Below are positions 17,593-33,686 of a stretch of DNA of 33,857 nt, one piece after another. Origin of the DNA: Candidatus Lactobacillus pullistercoris (GTDB lineage Bacteria > Bacillota > Bacilli > Lactobacillales > Lactobacillaceae); assembly GCA_018883635.1 (NCBI GenBank), contig JAHLFT010000010.1, forward strand, positions 1-33,857, in the 5' to 3' direction. Position 1 is the stretch's first letter, and each line of letters begins with the position of its first letter. Both the position numbers and the translations under genes were made by a program. The notes beneath the pieces are model-generated. The model was not told the origin of the DNA. It did not search any database and saw nothing but the letters and a program-made list of their open reading frames with translations.

Positions 17593-18060
17593 ATGCTTAC
17601 ACAATATGAAAACATTCAAGTTTCAGTCGATGGTTCAAAGGAATCAGATTTAGCTTTTAGCAAAGCTGCAGCTATTGCAAAGCGTAACCACGCGCAATTA
17701 CACATTTTGCATGTAATTGATACAAGATCTTTTCAAAATGTCTCAAGCTTTGATTCAGCAATGGTTGAACAAGTTTCAACCGATGCCAAAAAGCGGATGG
17801 AAGAATATACCGCAAGAGCTAAAAAAGCCGGTATTACAAATGTTGAATATTCTATTGAATTTGGCTCACCAAAGACAATCATCGCGCATGATTTCCCTAA
17901 GAAACACAATATTGATTTAATTGTTGTCGGAGCAACCGGATTAAACGCGGTTGAAAGATTATTAATTGGTAGTGTAACTGAATACGTAACTAGAACTGCA
18001 AATTGTGATATTTTAGTTTGCCGTGCTAAAGAGATAAATGATGCTTTAATGGATGAATAA
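17593..18060 (+). CDS. Universal stress protein (UspA family)
   Basis: IQVSVDGSKESDLAFSKAAAIAKRNHAQLHILHVID; nucleotide-binding motif VVGATGLNAVERLLIGSVTEYVTRTANCDILV. Confidence 0.95.
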   Translation: MLTQYENIQVSVDGSKESDLAFSKAAAIAKRNHAQLHILHVIDTRSFQNVSSFDSAMVEQVSTDAKKRMEEYTARAKKAGITNVEYSIEFGSPKTIIAHDFPKKHNIDLIVVGATGLNAVERLLIGSVTEYVTRTANCDILVCRAKEINDALMDE

Positions 18061-18093
18061 AACTTATACTTAAAAAAGTATCTCGAGAAAAAC

Positions 18094-18179
18094 AAAAAGG
18101 ATTTGGAAGTAATTTTGATATGAACCCCGAAATTCGGACAAGAATTTCGAGGTTCATATCATTTTTCCAAATCCTTTTT
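18094..18179. terminator. Very long bidirectional hairpin terminator between convergent usp and rodA
   Basis: AAAAAGGATTTGGAA (18094-18108) pairs with TTCCAAATCCTTTTT (18165-18179); inner GATATGAACC/GGTTCATATC and CGAAATTC/GAATTTCG. Confidence 0.9.
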
Positions 18180-18182
18180 ATT

Positions 18183-19376
18183 TTAGAAATCGCCAGCAGT
18201 ACTGAACATATAATCTTTATTATGAAATTTCATTGACAAAATCATCCCAATTCCGGCCATATTTCCAATTAAAGCCGAACCACCTTGAGAAATGAATGGC
18301 AATGGAATACCAGTTAATGGTAATAGATCGATACTCATACCAATATTTTCAAAAACGTGGAATAAGATCATCATAATTACACCAGTTGAAATATATGAAT
18401 AAAATGCATTTCCTGTATCAAATGTAATTTTTACCATTTGAATGATTAGATAAAGATATATCAAAATCACGGCAACGCTACCGACAAAGCCGAATGTTTC
18501 ACCGATTACTGAATAAACCATATCTGATCCACGAACTGGAACATAAACGCTAATTTTACCAAAACCATTACCAAAGATCTGTCCAGATCCAATCGCCTGC
18601 ATACTTTGCCATAATTGATAAGCACTATTAGAAGTACCTGTTGATGGCGTCAACCATGAATCAATTCGAGCAAACTGATAAGCCTTAAAGAAATGACTCA
18701 ATATTTGTCGACCAAAAGGTGTGGTTACCATAACAATAACTACTGTCGCTAAAATTGCAACAGCACCATAGGCAGGAATAATGATTTTCCAAGTAATTCC
18801 TGAAACTAAAATTACTCCACCAAGAATGGCAATAAATACAAGCATGGTTCCGAAGTCGTTTTGTAGTTTTAACAGAATAGCTATAGGTAATGACCACAAT
18901 GCTAATTTGCCTATTAATACCCAATCATTATGCAGCGTATGATCAAATTTTTGGTTATGCTCATGAGTTACTCGAGCCATCATTAAAATGTAAGCTGGTT
19001 TCATAATTTCTGACGGTTGAAATGTTAATGGCCCTAACTTAAACCAACTTTTTGCCCCTGTATCAACAAACGTACTTCGATCATACAAGAATAAAACTGC
19101 AATTAATAAGAAGATGCCTAGACCAAAAACATAAGGCGCGACTTTAAATAATTGCTCCGCATCGAATTGCATGACAAAAACAACTATTCCAATTGAAACC
19201 AAATACCAAACCACTTGCATTAAAACAGCTTTTAGCGGTGATCCCATATGATTAACATCATTGGTTGCTGCAATATATATTGCATATAAACCGATCAAAG
19301 CTAATAAAACTACAGGAACCACAATATTCCAAGCAATACGGTCAATTAAACTAGTTTTATTTTCTACTTTTACCAT
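18183..19376 (-). CDS. rodA: Rod shape-determining SEDS protein RodA (FtsW/RodA/SpoVE family)
   Basis: Multi-TM; FQPSEIMKPAYILMMAR; GNGFGKISVYVPVRGSDMVYSVIGETFGFVG; PLTGIPLPFISQGGSALIGNM; near mreB. Confidence 0.92.
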   Translation of the reverse strand: MVKVENKTSLIDRIAWNIVVPVVLLALIGLYAIYIAATNDVNHMGSPLKAVLMQVVWYLVSIGIVVFVMQFDAEQLFKVAPYVFGLGIFLLIAVLFLYDRSTFVDTGAKSWFKLGPLTFQPSEIMKPAYILMMARVTHEHNQKFDHTLHNDWVLIGKLALWSLPIAILLKLQNDFGTMLVFIAILGGVILVSGITWKIIIPAYGAVAILATVVIVMVTTPFGRQILSHFFKAYQFARIDSWLTPSTGTSNSAYQLWQSMQAIGSGQIFGNGFGKISVYVPVRGSDMVYSVIGETFGFVGSVAVILIYLYLIIQMVKITFDTGNAFYSYISTGVIMMILFHVFENIGMSIDLLPLTGIPLPFISQGGSALIGNMAGIGMILSMKFHNKDYMFSTAGDF

Positions 19377-19397
19377 TAAAATATCACTACTTAATTT

Positions 19398-19625
19398 TTA
19401 TTTTTCATGTAATGTGAAGTAAGAAAGTAAATCATTAATACTACTTTCCAAACTTTTAGCAAAAAGTACGTAACTATTTTTAGAAGTTGTTGCTCGATAA
19501 CGTCCTTCGATTTTTTCAATTAAACCAATTGACTTTTTATTAGGAATTACAACTTCCCAGGTTGGAACACCTTTTCCTTTAAGTTCATTAACTTCAACAT
19601 CAATATTTTGTGTTTTTTTAGACAT
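19398..19625 (-). CDS. DUF2969-like small protein
   Basis: 75 aa, MSKKTQNIDVEVNELKGKGVPTWEVVIPNKKSIGLIEK; located between yidD and rodA as usual in lactobacilli. Confidence 0.65.
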   Translation of the reverse strand: MSKKTQNIDVEVNELKGKGVPTWEVVIPNKKSIGLIEKIEGRYRATTSKNSYVLFAKSLESSINDLLSYFTLHEK

Positions 19626-19633
19626 AATTTCTC

Positions 19634-19927
19634 CTATTTTTTATTTGGATGAAACTTTCTCGCAATTATTGGATCCTCATATTTTTCAGGATGCGCATTC
19701 CGAAAAATAGTAAATTTTTCTGGCACAGGATCCACTCCTCCTCGAATAAATGGATTACAACGAAAAATTCGAGAAATACCCATAATTAGCCCTAAAACCG
19801 GGCCATGTTTCTTTAAAGCATCAATCATATAATTTGAACAAGTTGGATAATAACGACAACTTGGTGGTAAAGCTGGCGAAATAAATTTTTGATAAAACTT
19901 TACCAAAAGTATTAGAAACTTCTTCAA
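19634..19927 (-). CDS. yidD: Membrane protein insertion efficiency factor YidD
   Basis: [36 protein letters not shown]...RCNPF. Confidence 0.95.
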   Translation of the reverse strand: MKKFLILLVKFYQKFISPALPPSCRYYPTCSNYMIDALKKHGPVLGLIMGISRIFRCNPFIRGGVDPVPEKFTIFRNAHPEKYEDPIIARKFHPNKK

Positions 19928-19939
19928 AAGATAACCTCA

Positions 19940-20929
19940 TTAATAACGTTGATGCTTTTCAATATTCTTAAGTAAAGTTCCTGTTCCAAGCGCAACAGCC
20001 TCTAACGGATGATCCGCAGTTAATACTGGAACTTGCAAATGATATGAGATCAGCTTGTCAATGTTCTTTAATAAAGCACCACCACCAGTAAGCATAATAC
20101 CACGATCAATTATATCCGCAGATAATTCTGGTGGCGTCGTCTCCAAAACTTCCTTGGTAGAAGCTACAATTGACATCAAGCCATCATGCAAAGCTTCTTG
20201 AATTTCTGGAGCATTAACTGTAGTTTGCTTTGGTAAACCATCGACTACATCACGCCCACGAACAGTAATAGTTTGGTCAGCGTCTGGTTCAAATGCACTT
20301 CCAATCTCAATTTTGATATCTTCAGCTGTTCTTGAACCGATTAACAAATTATGCTTATTTTTAATATAAGAAACAACAGCTTGATTCATGCTGTCACCAG
20401 CATAGCGTAAGGATTGTGAAGTTACAATTTCACCCATTGATAAAACGGCAATATCGGTGGTACCCCCACCAATATCAATTACCATATTACCTTGCGGTTT
20501 AAAAATATCCAAACCTGCGCCGACAGCAGCAACTTTTGGTTCAAAATCAAGGTAGACCTTACCTCCGCCTGATTTTTCTGCTGCTTGAATAATTGCCTTT
20601 TGTTCAATTGAAGTTACACCAGTTGGAGCACAAATTAAAATGTTTGGCTTTGACATAAAGCCTTTAACATTCAATTTTTCAATAAAGTAAGACAACATTT
20701 CTTCTGTAATGTCGAAATCGGCAATCACACCATTTTTCAACGGCCGAATAACTCTAATATTGCCAGGTGTCCGTCCTACCATTTTATAAGCTTCTGTACC
20801 TACAGCCACTACTTTATTTGTCGAAGTATTAACTGCTACAACTGATGGTTCATTTAATACTATTCCTTTTCCAGAGACGTTAATAAGTACATTCGCAGTC
20901 CCTAGATCGATACCAATATCTCTTGCCAC
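19940..20929 (-). CDS. mreB: Rod shape-determining protein MreB/Mbl
   Basis: MARDIGIDLGTANVLINVSGKGIVLNEPSVVAVN; VIDIGGGTTDIAVLSMG; GIMLTGGGALLKNID. Confidence 0.95.
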   Translation of the reverse strand: MARDIGIDLGTANVLINVSGKGIVLNEPSVVAVNTSTNKVVAVGTEAYKMVGRTPGNIRVIRPLKNGVIADFDITEEMLSYFIEKLNVKGFMSKPNILICAPTGVTSIEQKAIIQAAEKSGGGKVYLDFEPKVAAVGAGLDIFKPQGNMVIDIGGGTTDIAVLSMGEIVTSQSLRYAGDSMNQAVVSYIKNKHNLLIGSRTAEDIKIEIGSAFEPDADQTITVRGRDVVDGLPKQTTVNAPEIQEALHDGLMSIVASTKEVLETTPPELSADIIDRGIMLTGGGALLKNIDKLISYHLQVPVLTADHPLEAVALGTGTLLKNIEKHQRY

Positions 20930-21011
20930 GATTATCCTCCCTAATTATTCATGTAACATTTTACCATAAATAATTGTTTGTTTTCTTTAAAGTCGATGTT
21001 TTAAGTATTCC

Positions 21012-21242
21012 TTAAAAGAAATTGCTCAATTGTAAAGAAACATCAATAAAATTAATAATAAAACTTGCTACTAAATAACCCAAACCAATAGCAATAAAAA
21101 TAAATAAAATTTTTGTTTCGAATATCCTGCCCTTGCGAGTAAACTTTTCAATTCTCAAAGCTTTAACCACTTCAAAGGATAGTCCAATAAAAATCAAATA
21201 AATTATAATACTAATTACTGCATGTACGCCTAACTGAAACAT
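21012..21242 (-). CDS. DUF1146 family small membrane protein
   Basis: 76 aa, two TM segments, directly downstream of atpC and upstream of mreB. Confidence 0.75.
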   Translation of the reverse strand: MFQLGVHAVISIIIYLIFIGLSFEVVKALRIEKFTRKGRIFETKILFIFIAIGLGYLVASFIINFIDVSLQLSNFF

Positions 21243-21256
21243 CTATTTATCCCTCC

Positions 21257-21294
21257 TACAAAAAAACGGACGCAAATAAAGCATCCGTTTTTTA
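21257..21294 (-). terminator. Terminator of the atp operon
   Basis: Minus strand AAAACGGATGC-TTTATTT-GCGTCCGTTTTTTT. Confidence 0.85.
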
Positions 21295-21299
21295 TATCC

Positions 21300-21737
21300 T
21301 TATTTCCTTGTATTGTAAACACTAATTCTGTTTACAGCACGCTTCAAAGCAATTTGAGCTCTTTGGAAGGATTGTTCATCATGCTTTTCACGAGCTTCTT
21401 TAATTTTCTTCTCTGCACGCTCTTTTGCGGCTTCTGCACGAGAAACATTAATATTTCGAGCTCGTTCAGCACTATCTGCAATAATGGTTGCTACATTATT
21501 GGAAAATTCCATGTAACCACCATTAACAGCAATGTGATCAACACGATTAGACATTTCACGACTTCTTCTTACTGTAACATCACCAATTGCAAGTGGCGTT
21601 AGTAATGGAGTGTGATTGTACATGATCGATCTTTGACCATCGATTGCTCGCATATCAATAATACTACTGCGATGTGAATAAATAAGTCCATCGGGAGTTA
21701 CAACATCTACTCTAAAAAGTTTTTCTGGATCTGCCAT
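21300..21737 (-). CDS. atpC: F1F0 ATP synthase epsilon subunit
   Basis: [46 protein letters not shown]; operon position. Confidence 0.95.
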   Translation of the reverse strand: MADPEKLFRVDVVTPDGLIYSHRSSIIDMRAIDGQRSIMYNHTPLLTPLAIGDVTVRRSREMSNRVDHIAVNGGYMEFSNNVATIIADSAERARNINVSRAEAAKERAEKKIKEAREKHDEQSFQRAQIALKRAVNRISVYNTRK

Positions 21738-21748
21738 TTGACATCACC

Positions 21749-24173
<2,425 letters not shown>

Positions 24174-24183
24174 AATTTACCTC

Positions 24184-26257
<2,074 letters not shown>

Positions 26258-26258
<1 letters not shown>

Positions 26259-26764
26259 TAATCATTCAGCCCCTTAATAAATTGGTCGACTAAATCTTTT
26301 TGGTCCTCAGCAGATAAGTTCTTAGCAATTACTTTTTCAGCAATTGCAACTGAAATGTCTGCAACTTGACCGCGAGCATCATTCAAAGCATCAGTCTTAG
26401 CTTGTTTAGCATCGGCATCAGCCTTTTTACGAATAGATGCAGCGTTATCATTAGCTTCCGCTACGATTTTATCGCTTTCTTTTTGCGCATTACTCTTTGC
26501 GTCAGAGAGAATCTTAGTTGCTTCTTGTCTTGAATTCTTTAAAGCAGCTTCACGTTCATTGGCCAAAACTTCGGCCTTTTTACGATCACTAGCAGCTGAA
26601 TCCAAATCATCAATAACTTTTTGCCGCCGTTTTTCCATCATCTCAGAGACAGGGCCCCAAGCGTAATGCTTAACTAAAAGCATTAAGATGGCAAAAATAA
26701 CAAGATACCATATAGCATTACCTATATAGATATGTGAGGCTGCAAATAATGTTTCTACACTCAT
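26258..26764 (-). CDS. atpF: F1F0 ATP synthase subunit b
   Basis: Single TM followed by long charged helix; operon position. Confidence 0.95.
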
Positions 26765-26809
26765 TTACTGCCCTTCTCTCTATCTTCTTCTATCCAAATA
26801 TTATGAAAA

Positions 26810-27052
<243 letters not shown>

Positions 27053-27766
27053 TTATTCTTTTGTAACCTTTTTACCAATATATACCATCGAAAGAGTTAC
27101 AAAAACATATGCCTGGATAGAGCCAATGAAGACAGAGAAACCTTGCCAAATCATAGCTAGGGGAGCTGCTAAAATCAATGTCGGTAATCCGTAACTTGTA
27201 GCTAAACGATTACCAAGTAATGTTAATAGCACTTCTCCAGCATAAATGTTTCCGTACAAACGTAATGATAAAGTCATGAAATTAGTAAATTCCTCAATTA
27301 TATTGATTGGAAATAAAAAACCAACTGGTGCAGCATAGTTCTTTAAGTATCCACCAACACCAAACTTTTGTACGCCGAACGTAAACGATAAGAGCAAGGT
27401 CATCATTGCAAACGACATTGTCGCTACCGGATCTGCAGTAGGTGACTTAATAACCATATAGTCACCAACTTTAACTTCCAAGAACATACCTAATTGGTTC
27501 ATAAACCAAATGAATAGGAACAATACAAAAGCATATAAAGATAAGTGCTTTTGTGCATCTGGATCACTAATGTTATCTTTGACGATCCCATTAGTAAAAT
27601 CTAAAAGATATTCCATCACATTTTGCTTTTTATTAGGTTTCATTTCAACTTTTCTTGAAAGCCAAATGCAGAGAAATAGAACTGCGAGTGCCATTAGCGT
27701 TGAGCCGATGATCCCAACGAGATCAAATTTTAAGCCCAAAAACTCAAAGACAAACGATTTCTCCAT
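27053..27766 (-). CDS. atpB: F1F0 ATP synthase subunit a
   Basis: NIIEEFTNFMTLSLRLYGNIYAGEVLLTLL; SIQAYVFVTLSMVYIGKKV. Confidence 0.97.
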   Translation of the reverse strand: MEKSFVFEFLGLKFDLVGIIGSTLMALAVLFLCIWLSRKVEMKPNKKQNVMEYLLDFTNGIVKDNISDPDAQKHLSLYAFVLFLFIWFMNQLGMFLEVKVGDYMVIKSPTADPVATMSFAMMTLLLSFTFGVQKFGVGGYLKNYAAPVGFLFPINIIEEFTNFMTLSLRLYGNIYAGEVLLTLLGNRLATSYGLPTLILAAPLAMIWQGFSVFIGSIQAYVFVTLSMVYIGKKVTKE

Positions 27767-27878
27767 TACTTCGTGACCTCCCTTCTTTTGTGCTGAATAA
27801 ACTCGAACACGTCTATCATATTAACACCAAAATCAAAATTTGTGAAAATGTGAAGGCGCTTTATGTCATTTTTTCAGA

Positions 27879-28508
27879 CTATTTAGTTCCGAAAATACGG
27901 TCACCGGCATCACCTAAACCAGGGAAAATATAACCATTATCTAATAGTTTATCGTCTTCTGCAGCGGTATAGATATCAACATCTGGATGAGCTTCTTGGA
28001 TTGCTTTAACACCTTCCGGTGCAGCTACCAAAACAGCCAACTTAATATCTTTTACACCACGTTTCTTAAGTGCACCGATAGCATCAATTGCAGAACCACC
28101 AGTTGCAAGCATTGGGTCTACAATTAAACATTCACGTTCTGCCACATCTTTTGGCATTTTACAGAAATATTCGTGTGGCTTCAAAGTTTCTTCATCACGA
28201 TACATTCCAATTACACCAACTTTTGCAGTTGGAACCATCTCAAGGACACCGTTAAGCATCCCCATTCCGGCACGTAAAATTGGAACAATCGTTAACTTCT
28301 TACCTGCAATTTCCTTTTGCGTTGTTTTACCAATCGGCGTTTCAATTTCTACGTCCTTTAATGGTAAATCACGTGTAATCTCATAAGTCATCAGTCCAGC
28401 AATTTCGCCAACTACTCTGCGAAATTCATTAGAACCAGTTTCCTTACGACGAATAATTGTCAATTTGTGTTGAATCAAAGGATGATCCAAAACGATCAAC
28501 TTACCCAT
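27879..28508 (-). CDS. upp: Uracil phosphoribosyltransferase
   Basis: [46 protein letters not shown]. Confidence 0.97.
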   Translation of the reverse strand: MGKLIVLDHPLIQHKLTIIRRKETGSNEFRRVVGEIAGLMTYEITRDLPLKDVEIETPIGKTTQKEIAGKKLTIVPILRAGMGMLNGVLEMVPTAKVGVIGMYRDEETLKPHEYFCKMPKDVAERECLIVDPMLATGGSAIDAIGALKKRGVKDIKLAVLVAAPEGVKAIQEAHPDVDIYTAAEDDKLLDNGYIFPGLGDAGDRIFGTK

Positions 28509-28561
28509 AATGTTACTGCCTCCTATTTTTAATAAAATACTTCATCATTATTTTATCAAAA

Positions 28562-28587
28562 AAGCAAAGGGTTTAAACCCTTTGCTT
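28562..28587 (-). terminator. Perfect 26-bp palindromic terminator downstream of the Sua5/YwlC gene
   Basis: AAGCAAAGGGTTTAAACCCTTTGCTT with T-rich flank. Confidence 0.7.
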
Positions 28588-28591
28588 AGTA

Positions 28592-29605
28592 TTATTTATT
28601 AAAATGATGTCCGCCAGCTGCTTTATTTAATCTGTTCATATAAGCAAGACTAGCTTCGCCTTCATCAAAACCTTCAACAAAAATTTGTTTGATGTCTTTT
28701 TTGTCATCAAAATAGCGAAGACCGCCAAATAGATTGTGGTCTGCCTCTATTAAATTCTCACCTAAATTAAATTTATTTTCGTCAGGCAATGGTATTTTTG
28801 CCAAAATTTCTTTTGTGGCCATCACACCTACATCATTACTAAATTTAATCCTACTAAAATCATTTTTATCATCGACGACAACTACAGGAGCACTAGGCGC
28901 ATAGTGGCGATATTTCATCCCTGGAGCTTTTGGAACTTCTTTGTCAGATACTTTACCCGTATTAATTAAAACTTTCTCTCCTAGCACGTCAGAGAGTTCT
29001 TCTGGGGTGATTTCTCCTGGTCTTAAGACTATTGGTGTTTTAACTGATAAATCAATAATTGTTGATTCTAGTCCTACTCTTGTGGCGCCGCCATCGATAA
29101 TCCCAGCAATTTTTCCTTTAAGGTCATGATAAACATGCTGTGCAGTTGTTGGGCTAGGTTTGGTTGAAGTGTTAGCTGATGGACCAACAATTGGATAACC
29201 CAATTTTGCAATTAAATCATGGGTCAATTGGTCATCAGGACAGCGAAAAGCTACGGTGTCTAAACCGCCAGTCACAGCATCAGGTAAAGCGCCTGGCTTA
29301 ACGAATAACAAAATAGTAAGTGGGCCTGGCCAAAAATGCTTGACTAATTTTTTAGCACGTTCTGGAATCTCTTTAGCATATTTTTTAACCATATTGATAT
29401 CTGAAACAGTTACAATTAATGGATTATCGCTTGGACGACCTTTTGCTGCATAAACAGCTTTAACCGATTTCTCTTTTGTAGCAATTGCACCCAAGCCATA
29501 AACTGTCTCAGTTGGAAAGGCAACCAGTTCACCTTTGGCTAATAAATTAACTGCATCATCAATTTCATCTTTAGAAAAAATTTTCGTTTCCATTATTTTT
29601 GCCAC
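28592..29605 (-). CDS. L-threonylcarbamoyladenylate synthase (Sua5/YwlC type)
   Basis: FPTETVYGLGAIATKEKSVKAVYAAKGRPSDNPLIVTVSD; VGPSANTSTKPSPTTAQHV; C-terminal Sua5 domain. Confidence 0.95.
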   Translation of the reverse strand: MAKIMETKIFSKDEIDDAVNLLAKGELVAFPTETVYGLGAIATKEKSVKAVYAAKGRPSDNPLIVTVSDINMVKKYAKEIPERAKKLVKHFWPGPLTILLFVKPGALPDAVTGGLDTVAFRCPDDQLTHDLIAKLGYPIVGPSANTSTKPSPTTAQHVYHDLKGKIAGIIDGGATRVGLESTIIDLSVKTPIVLRPGEITPEELSDVLGEKVLINTGKVSDKEVPKAPGMKYRHYAPSAPVVVVDDKNDFSRIKFSNDVGVMATKEILAKIPLPDENKFNLGENLIEADHNLFGGLRYFDDKKDIKQIFVEGFDEGEASLAYMNRLNKAAGGHHFNK

Positions 29606-30435
29606 CTTCCGTGAACCATTCTCGGCTTACCAGCCATATCTTTTTTAAATTCAATATCAAAATCTGGTAATTCTTTATTTAACAATTCACGTAACTCATT
29701 TTCTTCACTGAAACCAAATTCCATAAAAAATTCGCCGTGTGCATTTAAATGATCACGAACTTCTTTTGCGAATTTCCGATAAAAATCAAGTCCATCTTCC
29801 CCAGCAAACAAAGCTAGACTAGGTTCATTTTTAAGAACACTGCGATCCATGACATTCGTTTCTGAGTTTTTAATATATGGCGGATTAGAGATGATTTTAT
29901 CAAATTTTCCTAAGCCAATTAAAACGTTTGCCTTTCTGACTAACGCATCAATTTGGTAAGTTAATAAATTTTCTTCTGCAATTCTTAAAGCAGCATCCGA
30001 AACATCTGAAATTGTCCATTTAAGATTAGACAAGCCCTTTTTCTTTGCTTCTTGGGATAAAGCAACCGTAATGCAACCTGAACCTGTTCCAAGATCCAAA
30101 ACTGAATCATTATCCTTTAAATTGTTTAAAGTCCACTCAACTAGTTCTTCAGTTTCAAATCGCGGAATAAGAACTCCCTTTTGCACCATGATTTTATAAC
30201 CTAAAAACCAAGCATAACCTAGAATATATTGCGGAGAATCACCTTTCGCTAATTTCTTTATATCTTTTTTAGTCTGTTTAACCTGCTCATCATCTAAAAG
30301 CATATCCCGTTTTAATTCAAATTCACTTGGCGTTAAATTGAGTCTTTCAGCTAAAACATAGTCAATATCCTCAGGTCTAATATTTTCCGCTATTTCACCG
30401 GCCATTATACGGATATCTTTTATTGTTTTATGCAT
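29593..30435 (-). CDS. prmC: Peptide chain release factor N5-glutamine methyltransferase
   Basis: [41 protein letters not shown]. Confidence 0.95.
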   Translation of the reverse strand: MHKTIKDIRIMAGEIAENIRPEDIDYVLAERLNLTPSEFELKRDMLLDDEQVKQTKKDIKKLAKGDSPQYILGYAWFLGYKIMVQKGVLIPRFETEELVEWTLNNLKDNDSVLDLGTGSGCITVALSQEAKKKGLSNLKWTISDVSDAALRIAEENLLTYQIDALVRKANVLIGLGKFDKIISNPPYIKNSETNVMDRSVLKNEPSLALFAGEDGLDFYRKFAKEVRDHLNAHGEFFMEFGFSEENELRELLNKELPDFDIEFKKDMAGKPRMVHGRWQK

Positions 30436-31516
30436 TTTGTTCTGCCAACTCCTCTAATTGCTTAGTTTGGTTATAAAGAATTAAAGCATCAATAATTTCA
30501 CCTAGTTCACCGTTCATAACGCGATCCAGTTTATTAATAGTTAAACCGATCCGGTGATCAGTGACTCTATTTTGCGGATAATTATATGTTCTAATTCTTT
30601 CTGAACGATCTCCTGTACCAACCGCATTCTTACGCTTAGCATCATATTTATCACGGTTTTGACTTTCATAATAATCATAAACACGTGATTTCAAAATTTG
30701 CATCGCTTTTTCACGGTTTTGTTGCTGACTACGTTGATCCTGCATTGCAACAACAATTCCTGTAGGAAGGTGTGTCATCCGAACGGCACTAGAAGTCTTG
30801 TTAATGTGCTGACCACCGGCACCAGACGAACGATAAACATCAACACGAATATCTTTAGGATCAATATCGATATCAACTTGTTCATATTCTGGCATAACGG
30901 CAACAGTTGCAGTTGAAGTATGAACACGGCCCTGTGATTCAGTTACTGGGATTCTTTGAACACGGTGGGCACCATTCTCATATTTTAATTTAGAATATAC
31001 TTTATCACCGGTAATCATAATCGCAACTCTCTTGTAGCCTCCAACTTCAGTCGGTTCAGAATCAACCATTGAAACTTTCCAACCTTGGCTTTCTGCATAT
31101 TTTTCATACATTCTAAGAAGGTCACCAGCAAATAATGATGCCTCATCTCCGCCCGCTGCACCACGGATTTCCATAATGATATCTTTATCATCATTAGGAT
31201 CTTTAGGAAGCATCAAAATTTTTATTTCTTCCTCTAACTTAGGAATTTCAGCTTCAAGTTCACTGTTTTCTTCCTTAGCCATTTCAACCAAATCAGAATC
31301 ACTTTCATTAGAAATAATTTCCTTATTATCAGCGATTTCCTTTTGGTCTGCACGATATTTTTTATATTTTTGAACTACTTCACGTAAATCAGCTTCTTCT
31401 TTTGATACTTCCATATAACGCTTAGTATCGTTAATTACTTCCGGATCAGCCATCATTTCTTGTAATTCTTCATAATGTGCAACTAATCCTTCAAGCTGTG
31501 CCATAACTTTATCCAT
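30428..31516 (-). CDS. prfA: Peptide chain release factor 1
   Basis: [50 protein letters not shown] (GGQ motif). Confidence 0.98.
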   Translation of the reverse strand: MDKVMAQLEGLVAHYEELQEMMADPEVINDTKRYMEVSKEEADLREVVQKYKKYRADQKEIADNKEIISNESDSDLVEMAKEENSELEAEIPKLEEEIKILMLPKDPNDDKDIIMEIRGAAGGDEASLFAGDLLRMYEKYAESQGWKVSMVDSEPTEVGGYKRVAIMITGDKVYSKLKYENGAHRVQRIPVTESQGRVHTSTATVAVMPEYEQVDIDIDPKDIRVDVYRSSGAGGQHINKTSSAVRMTHLPTGIVVAMQDQRSQQQNREKAMQILKSRVYDYYESQNRDKYDAKRKNAVGTGDRSERIRTYNYPQNRVTDHRIGLTINKLDRVMNGELGEIIDALILYNQTKQLEELAEQNA

Positions 31517-31531
31517 AAACTCGTCTCCTCT

Positions 31532-32131
31532 TTATCTGTCTACTCCTGGATGAAAATAATGAAAACGACAAACCGGATAATAACTTTCGTCTCCGCCAAT
31601 TTGCACCTGTTCACCTTCATAAACAGGCTTTTGATTTGCAAAACGTAAATTCATGGTTGCCTTATGTCCACAATAATGACAAATCGTCTTCATTTCATCA
31701 ATTTTATCAGCATATATTAATAAATTTTTACTGCCTTCAAACAAATGATTTTGAAAATCATTTTTTAGGCCGAAGGTCATAACTGGTATGTGTAATTTAT
31801 CAACAATTTTCGCACATTCCAATACATGATGCTTTTCTAAAAATTGTGCTTCATCGATTAACACACAAGCAATGGTGCCATCCCCTGCTGCATAATCTTT
31901 TTGACTTTTTTCCTTAACATAATCAAATAAATTCATCTCAGAAGTTACTGGTACTGCTTTTCGATGAATTCCGATTCTTGAAGAAACAACGCCAACACCA
32001 TCCCGATCATCTAGACTACTTGTCATCAACGCAATCTTACGACCTTGTGCTTCATAATTATGAGCAACTTTAAGTATTTCAATAGTCTTGCCACTACTCA
32101 TAGCACCATATCTGAAAAATAATTGTGCCAT
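31532..32131 (-). CDS. tdk: Thymidine kinase
   Basis: [39 protein letters not shown]; zinc-binding CHYCGHKA. Confidence 0.97.
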   Translation of the reverse strand: MAQLFFRYGAMSSGKTIEILKVAHNYEAQGRKIALMTSSLDDRDGVGVVSSRIGIHRKAVPVTSEMNLFDYVKEKSQKDYAAGDGTIACVLIDEAQFLEKHHVLECAKIVDKLHIPVMTFGLKNDFQNHLFEGSKNLLIYADKIDEMKTICHYCGHKATMNLRFANQKPVYEGEQVQIGGDESYYPVCRFHYFHPGVDR

Positions 32132-32272
32132 TGCAATACCCCTTTATAAAAATATCCGTTTTATAGTATAGATGAAAAAATGATTTTGTGCATTCAAAGA
32201 CAAGGAAAAATCTCGTTTTAAATCCTTTCATATGCTATAGTAAAAATTAGTTTTAAAGTGAGGGAATTTTAT

Positions 32273-33625
32273 ATGAGTTTTAAATCAGGAATTGCCAAAT
32301 TTACAGGAAAAACTTCCTATTGGCTTTTACATAATGTATTCAAAGGTGGAACTAGTTTCCCCGGAAAAATTGCAATGAAATTCGATCCGGATGTATTGAA
32401 TTCGTTAGCAAAAGGTTACGAGACAATTATTGTTACTGGAACCAATGGTAAAACAATGACGACAGCTTTAATTGTTGAAGCCTTAAGAAAAAAATATGGT
32501 GATGTTTTAACCAATCCTTCTGGATCAAATATGCAGCAAGGAATTGTTACTGCTTTTTTAGCACATAAACACAAGAATGTTAAACGAAAAATTGCAGTTC
32601 TTGAAGTTGATGAAGCAAATGTAAAAATGGTAAGCAAACTTTTGCATCCTAAAGCATTTGTTTTAACCAATATTTTCCGTGATCAAATGGATCGTTATGG
32701 TGAAATTTATACCACTTATGAAAAAATTGTTAATGGAATCAAATTAGCACCAGATGCCAAAATAATTGCCAATGGTGATGCCAACATTTTTTCATCGGTA
32801 AAATTGCCTAATCCTAAAACATACTTTGGCTTTAAATTAGCAACTGATGCACAAAATCAAGATCTTAAAGCACCCGTTAATACTGACGGTGTGCTGTGTC
32901 CTCAGTGTGATCATATATTGCACTATCATGAACGAATTTATGCCAACTTAGGTGACTTCTTCTGTCCTAACTGTGGTTATCACCGTCCTAATTTGACTTA
33001 TACAGTTAATGAAATTATTAAGCAAACACCCAATTCTTCTGAATTTAAAATGGGTAACAAAAAATACTCAATCAACATTGGTGGTACATACAACATTTAC
33101 AACGCTTTAGCAGCCTACGCCGTAGCTCGCGAATTCGGATTGAGTGATCAAGAAGTAGCTGAAGCCTTTGCAGAAAATAAACGAATCTTTGGTCGACAAG
33201 AATTAATTAAATATAAGAATAAAGAAATTGATCTTATTTTAGTTAAGAATCCAGTTGGCCTAGATGAAGTATTACACATGTTAAATACAGAAAAAGACAA
33301 CTATTCTTTGGTTACTCTTTTAAATGCAAATCATGCTGACGGAATTGATACATCATGGATTTGGGATGCTGATTTTGAAGGCTTAAACAAAGACAAAGTT
33401 AAAAAGATGATTGTCGGCGGACAGCGCTGGCACGATATGGGCTTTCGTCTTGAGGTTGCCGGTTTTGAACCCGGAACTATGATTGTTAATCCAGATGATG
33501 ACAGTTTGATTGAAGAAATTACTAAATTACCAACTAAGAAGATTTATATTCTTTCAACATATACAGCAATGCTTGCTTTAAGAAAGAAAATGGCTGAAAA
33601 GAAAATTATTAAGGCTGGTATGTAA
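32273..33625 (+). CDS. murT: Lipid II isoglutaminyl synthase catalytic subunit MurT (Mur-ligase-like with zinc ribbon)
   Basis: GTNGKTMTTALIVEAL; CPQCDHILHYHERIYANLGDFFCPNCGYHRP; C-terminal NANHADGIDTSWIWDADFE. Confidence 0.9.
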   Translation: MSFKSGIAKFTGKTSYWLLHNVFKGGTSFPGKIAMKFDPDVLNSLAKGYETIIVTGTNGKTMTTALIVEALRKKYGDVLTNPSGSNMQQGIVTAFLAHKHKNVKRKIAVLEVDEANVKMVSKLLHPKAFVLTNIFRDQMDRYGEIYTTYEKIVNGIKLAPDAKIIANGDANIFSSVKLPNPKTYFGFKLATDAQNQDLKAPVNTDGVLCPQCDHILHYHERIYANLGDFFCPNCGYHRPNLTYTVNEIIKQTPNSSEFKMGNKKYSINIGGTYNIYNALAAYAVAREFGLSDQEVAEAFAENKRIFGRQELIKYKNKEIDLILVKNPVGLDEVLHMLNTEKDNYSLVTLLNANHADGIDTSWIWDADFEGLNKDKVKKMIVGGQRWHDMGFRLEVAGFEPGTMIVNPDDDSLIEEITKLPTKKIYILSTYTAMLALRKKMAEKKIIKAGM

Positions 33626-33643
33626 TATTTATAAAGCTAAAAT

Positions 33644-33686
33644 AAAACAGTGAATTACTAATTTAATTAAGTAATTCACTGTTTTT
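33644..33686. terminator. Bidirectional terminator between murT and convergent tRNA genes
   Basis: 16-bp perfect stem AAAACAGTGAATTACT (33644-33659) / AGTAATTCACTGTTTT (33670-33685) with T tract. Confidence 0.9.
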
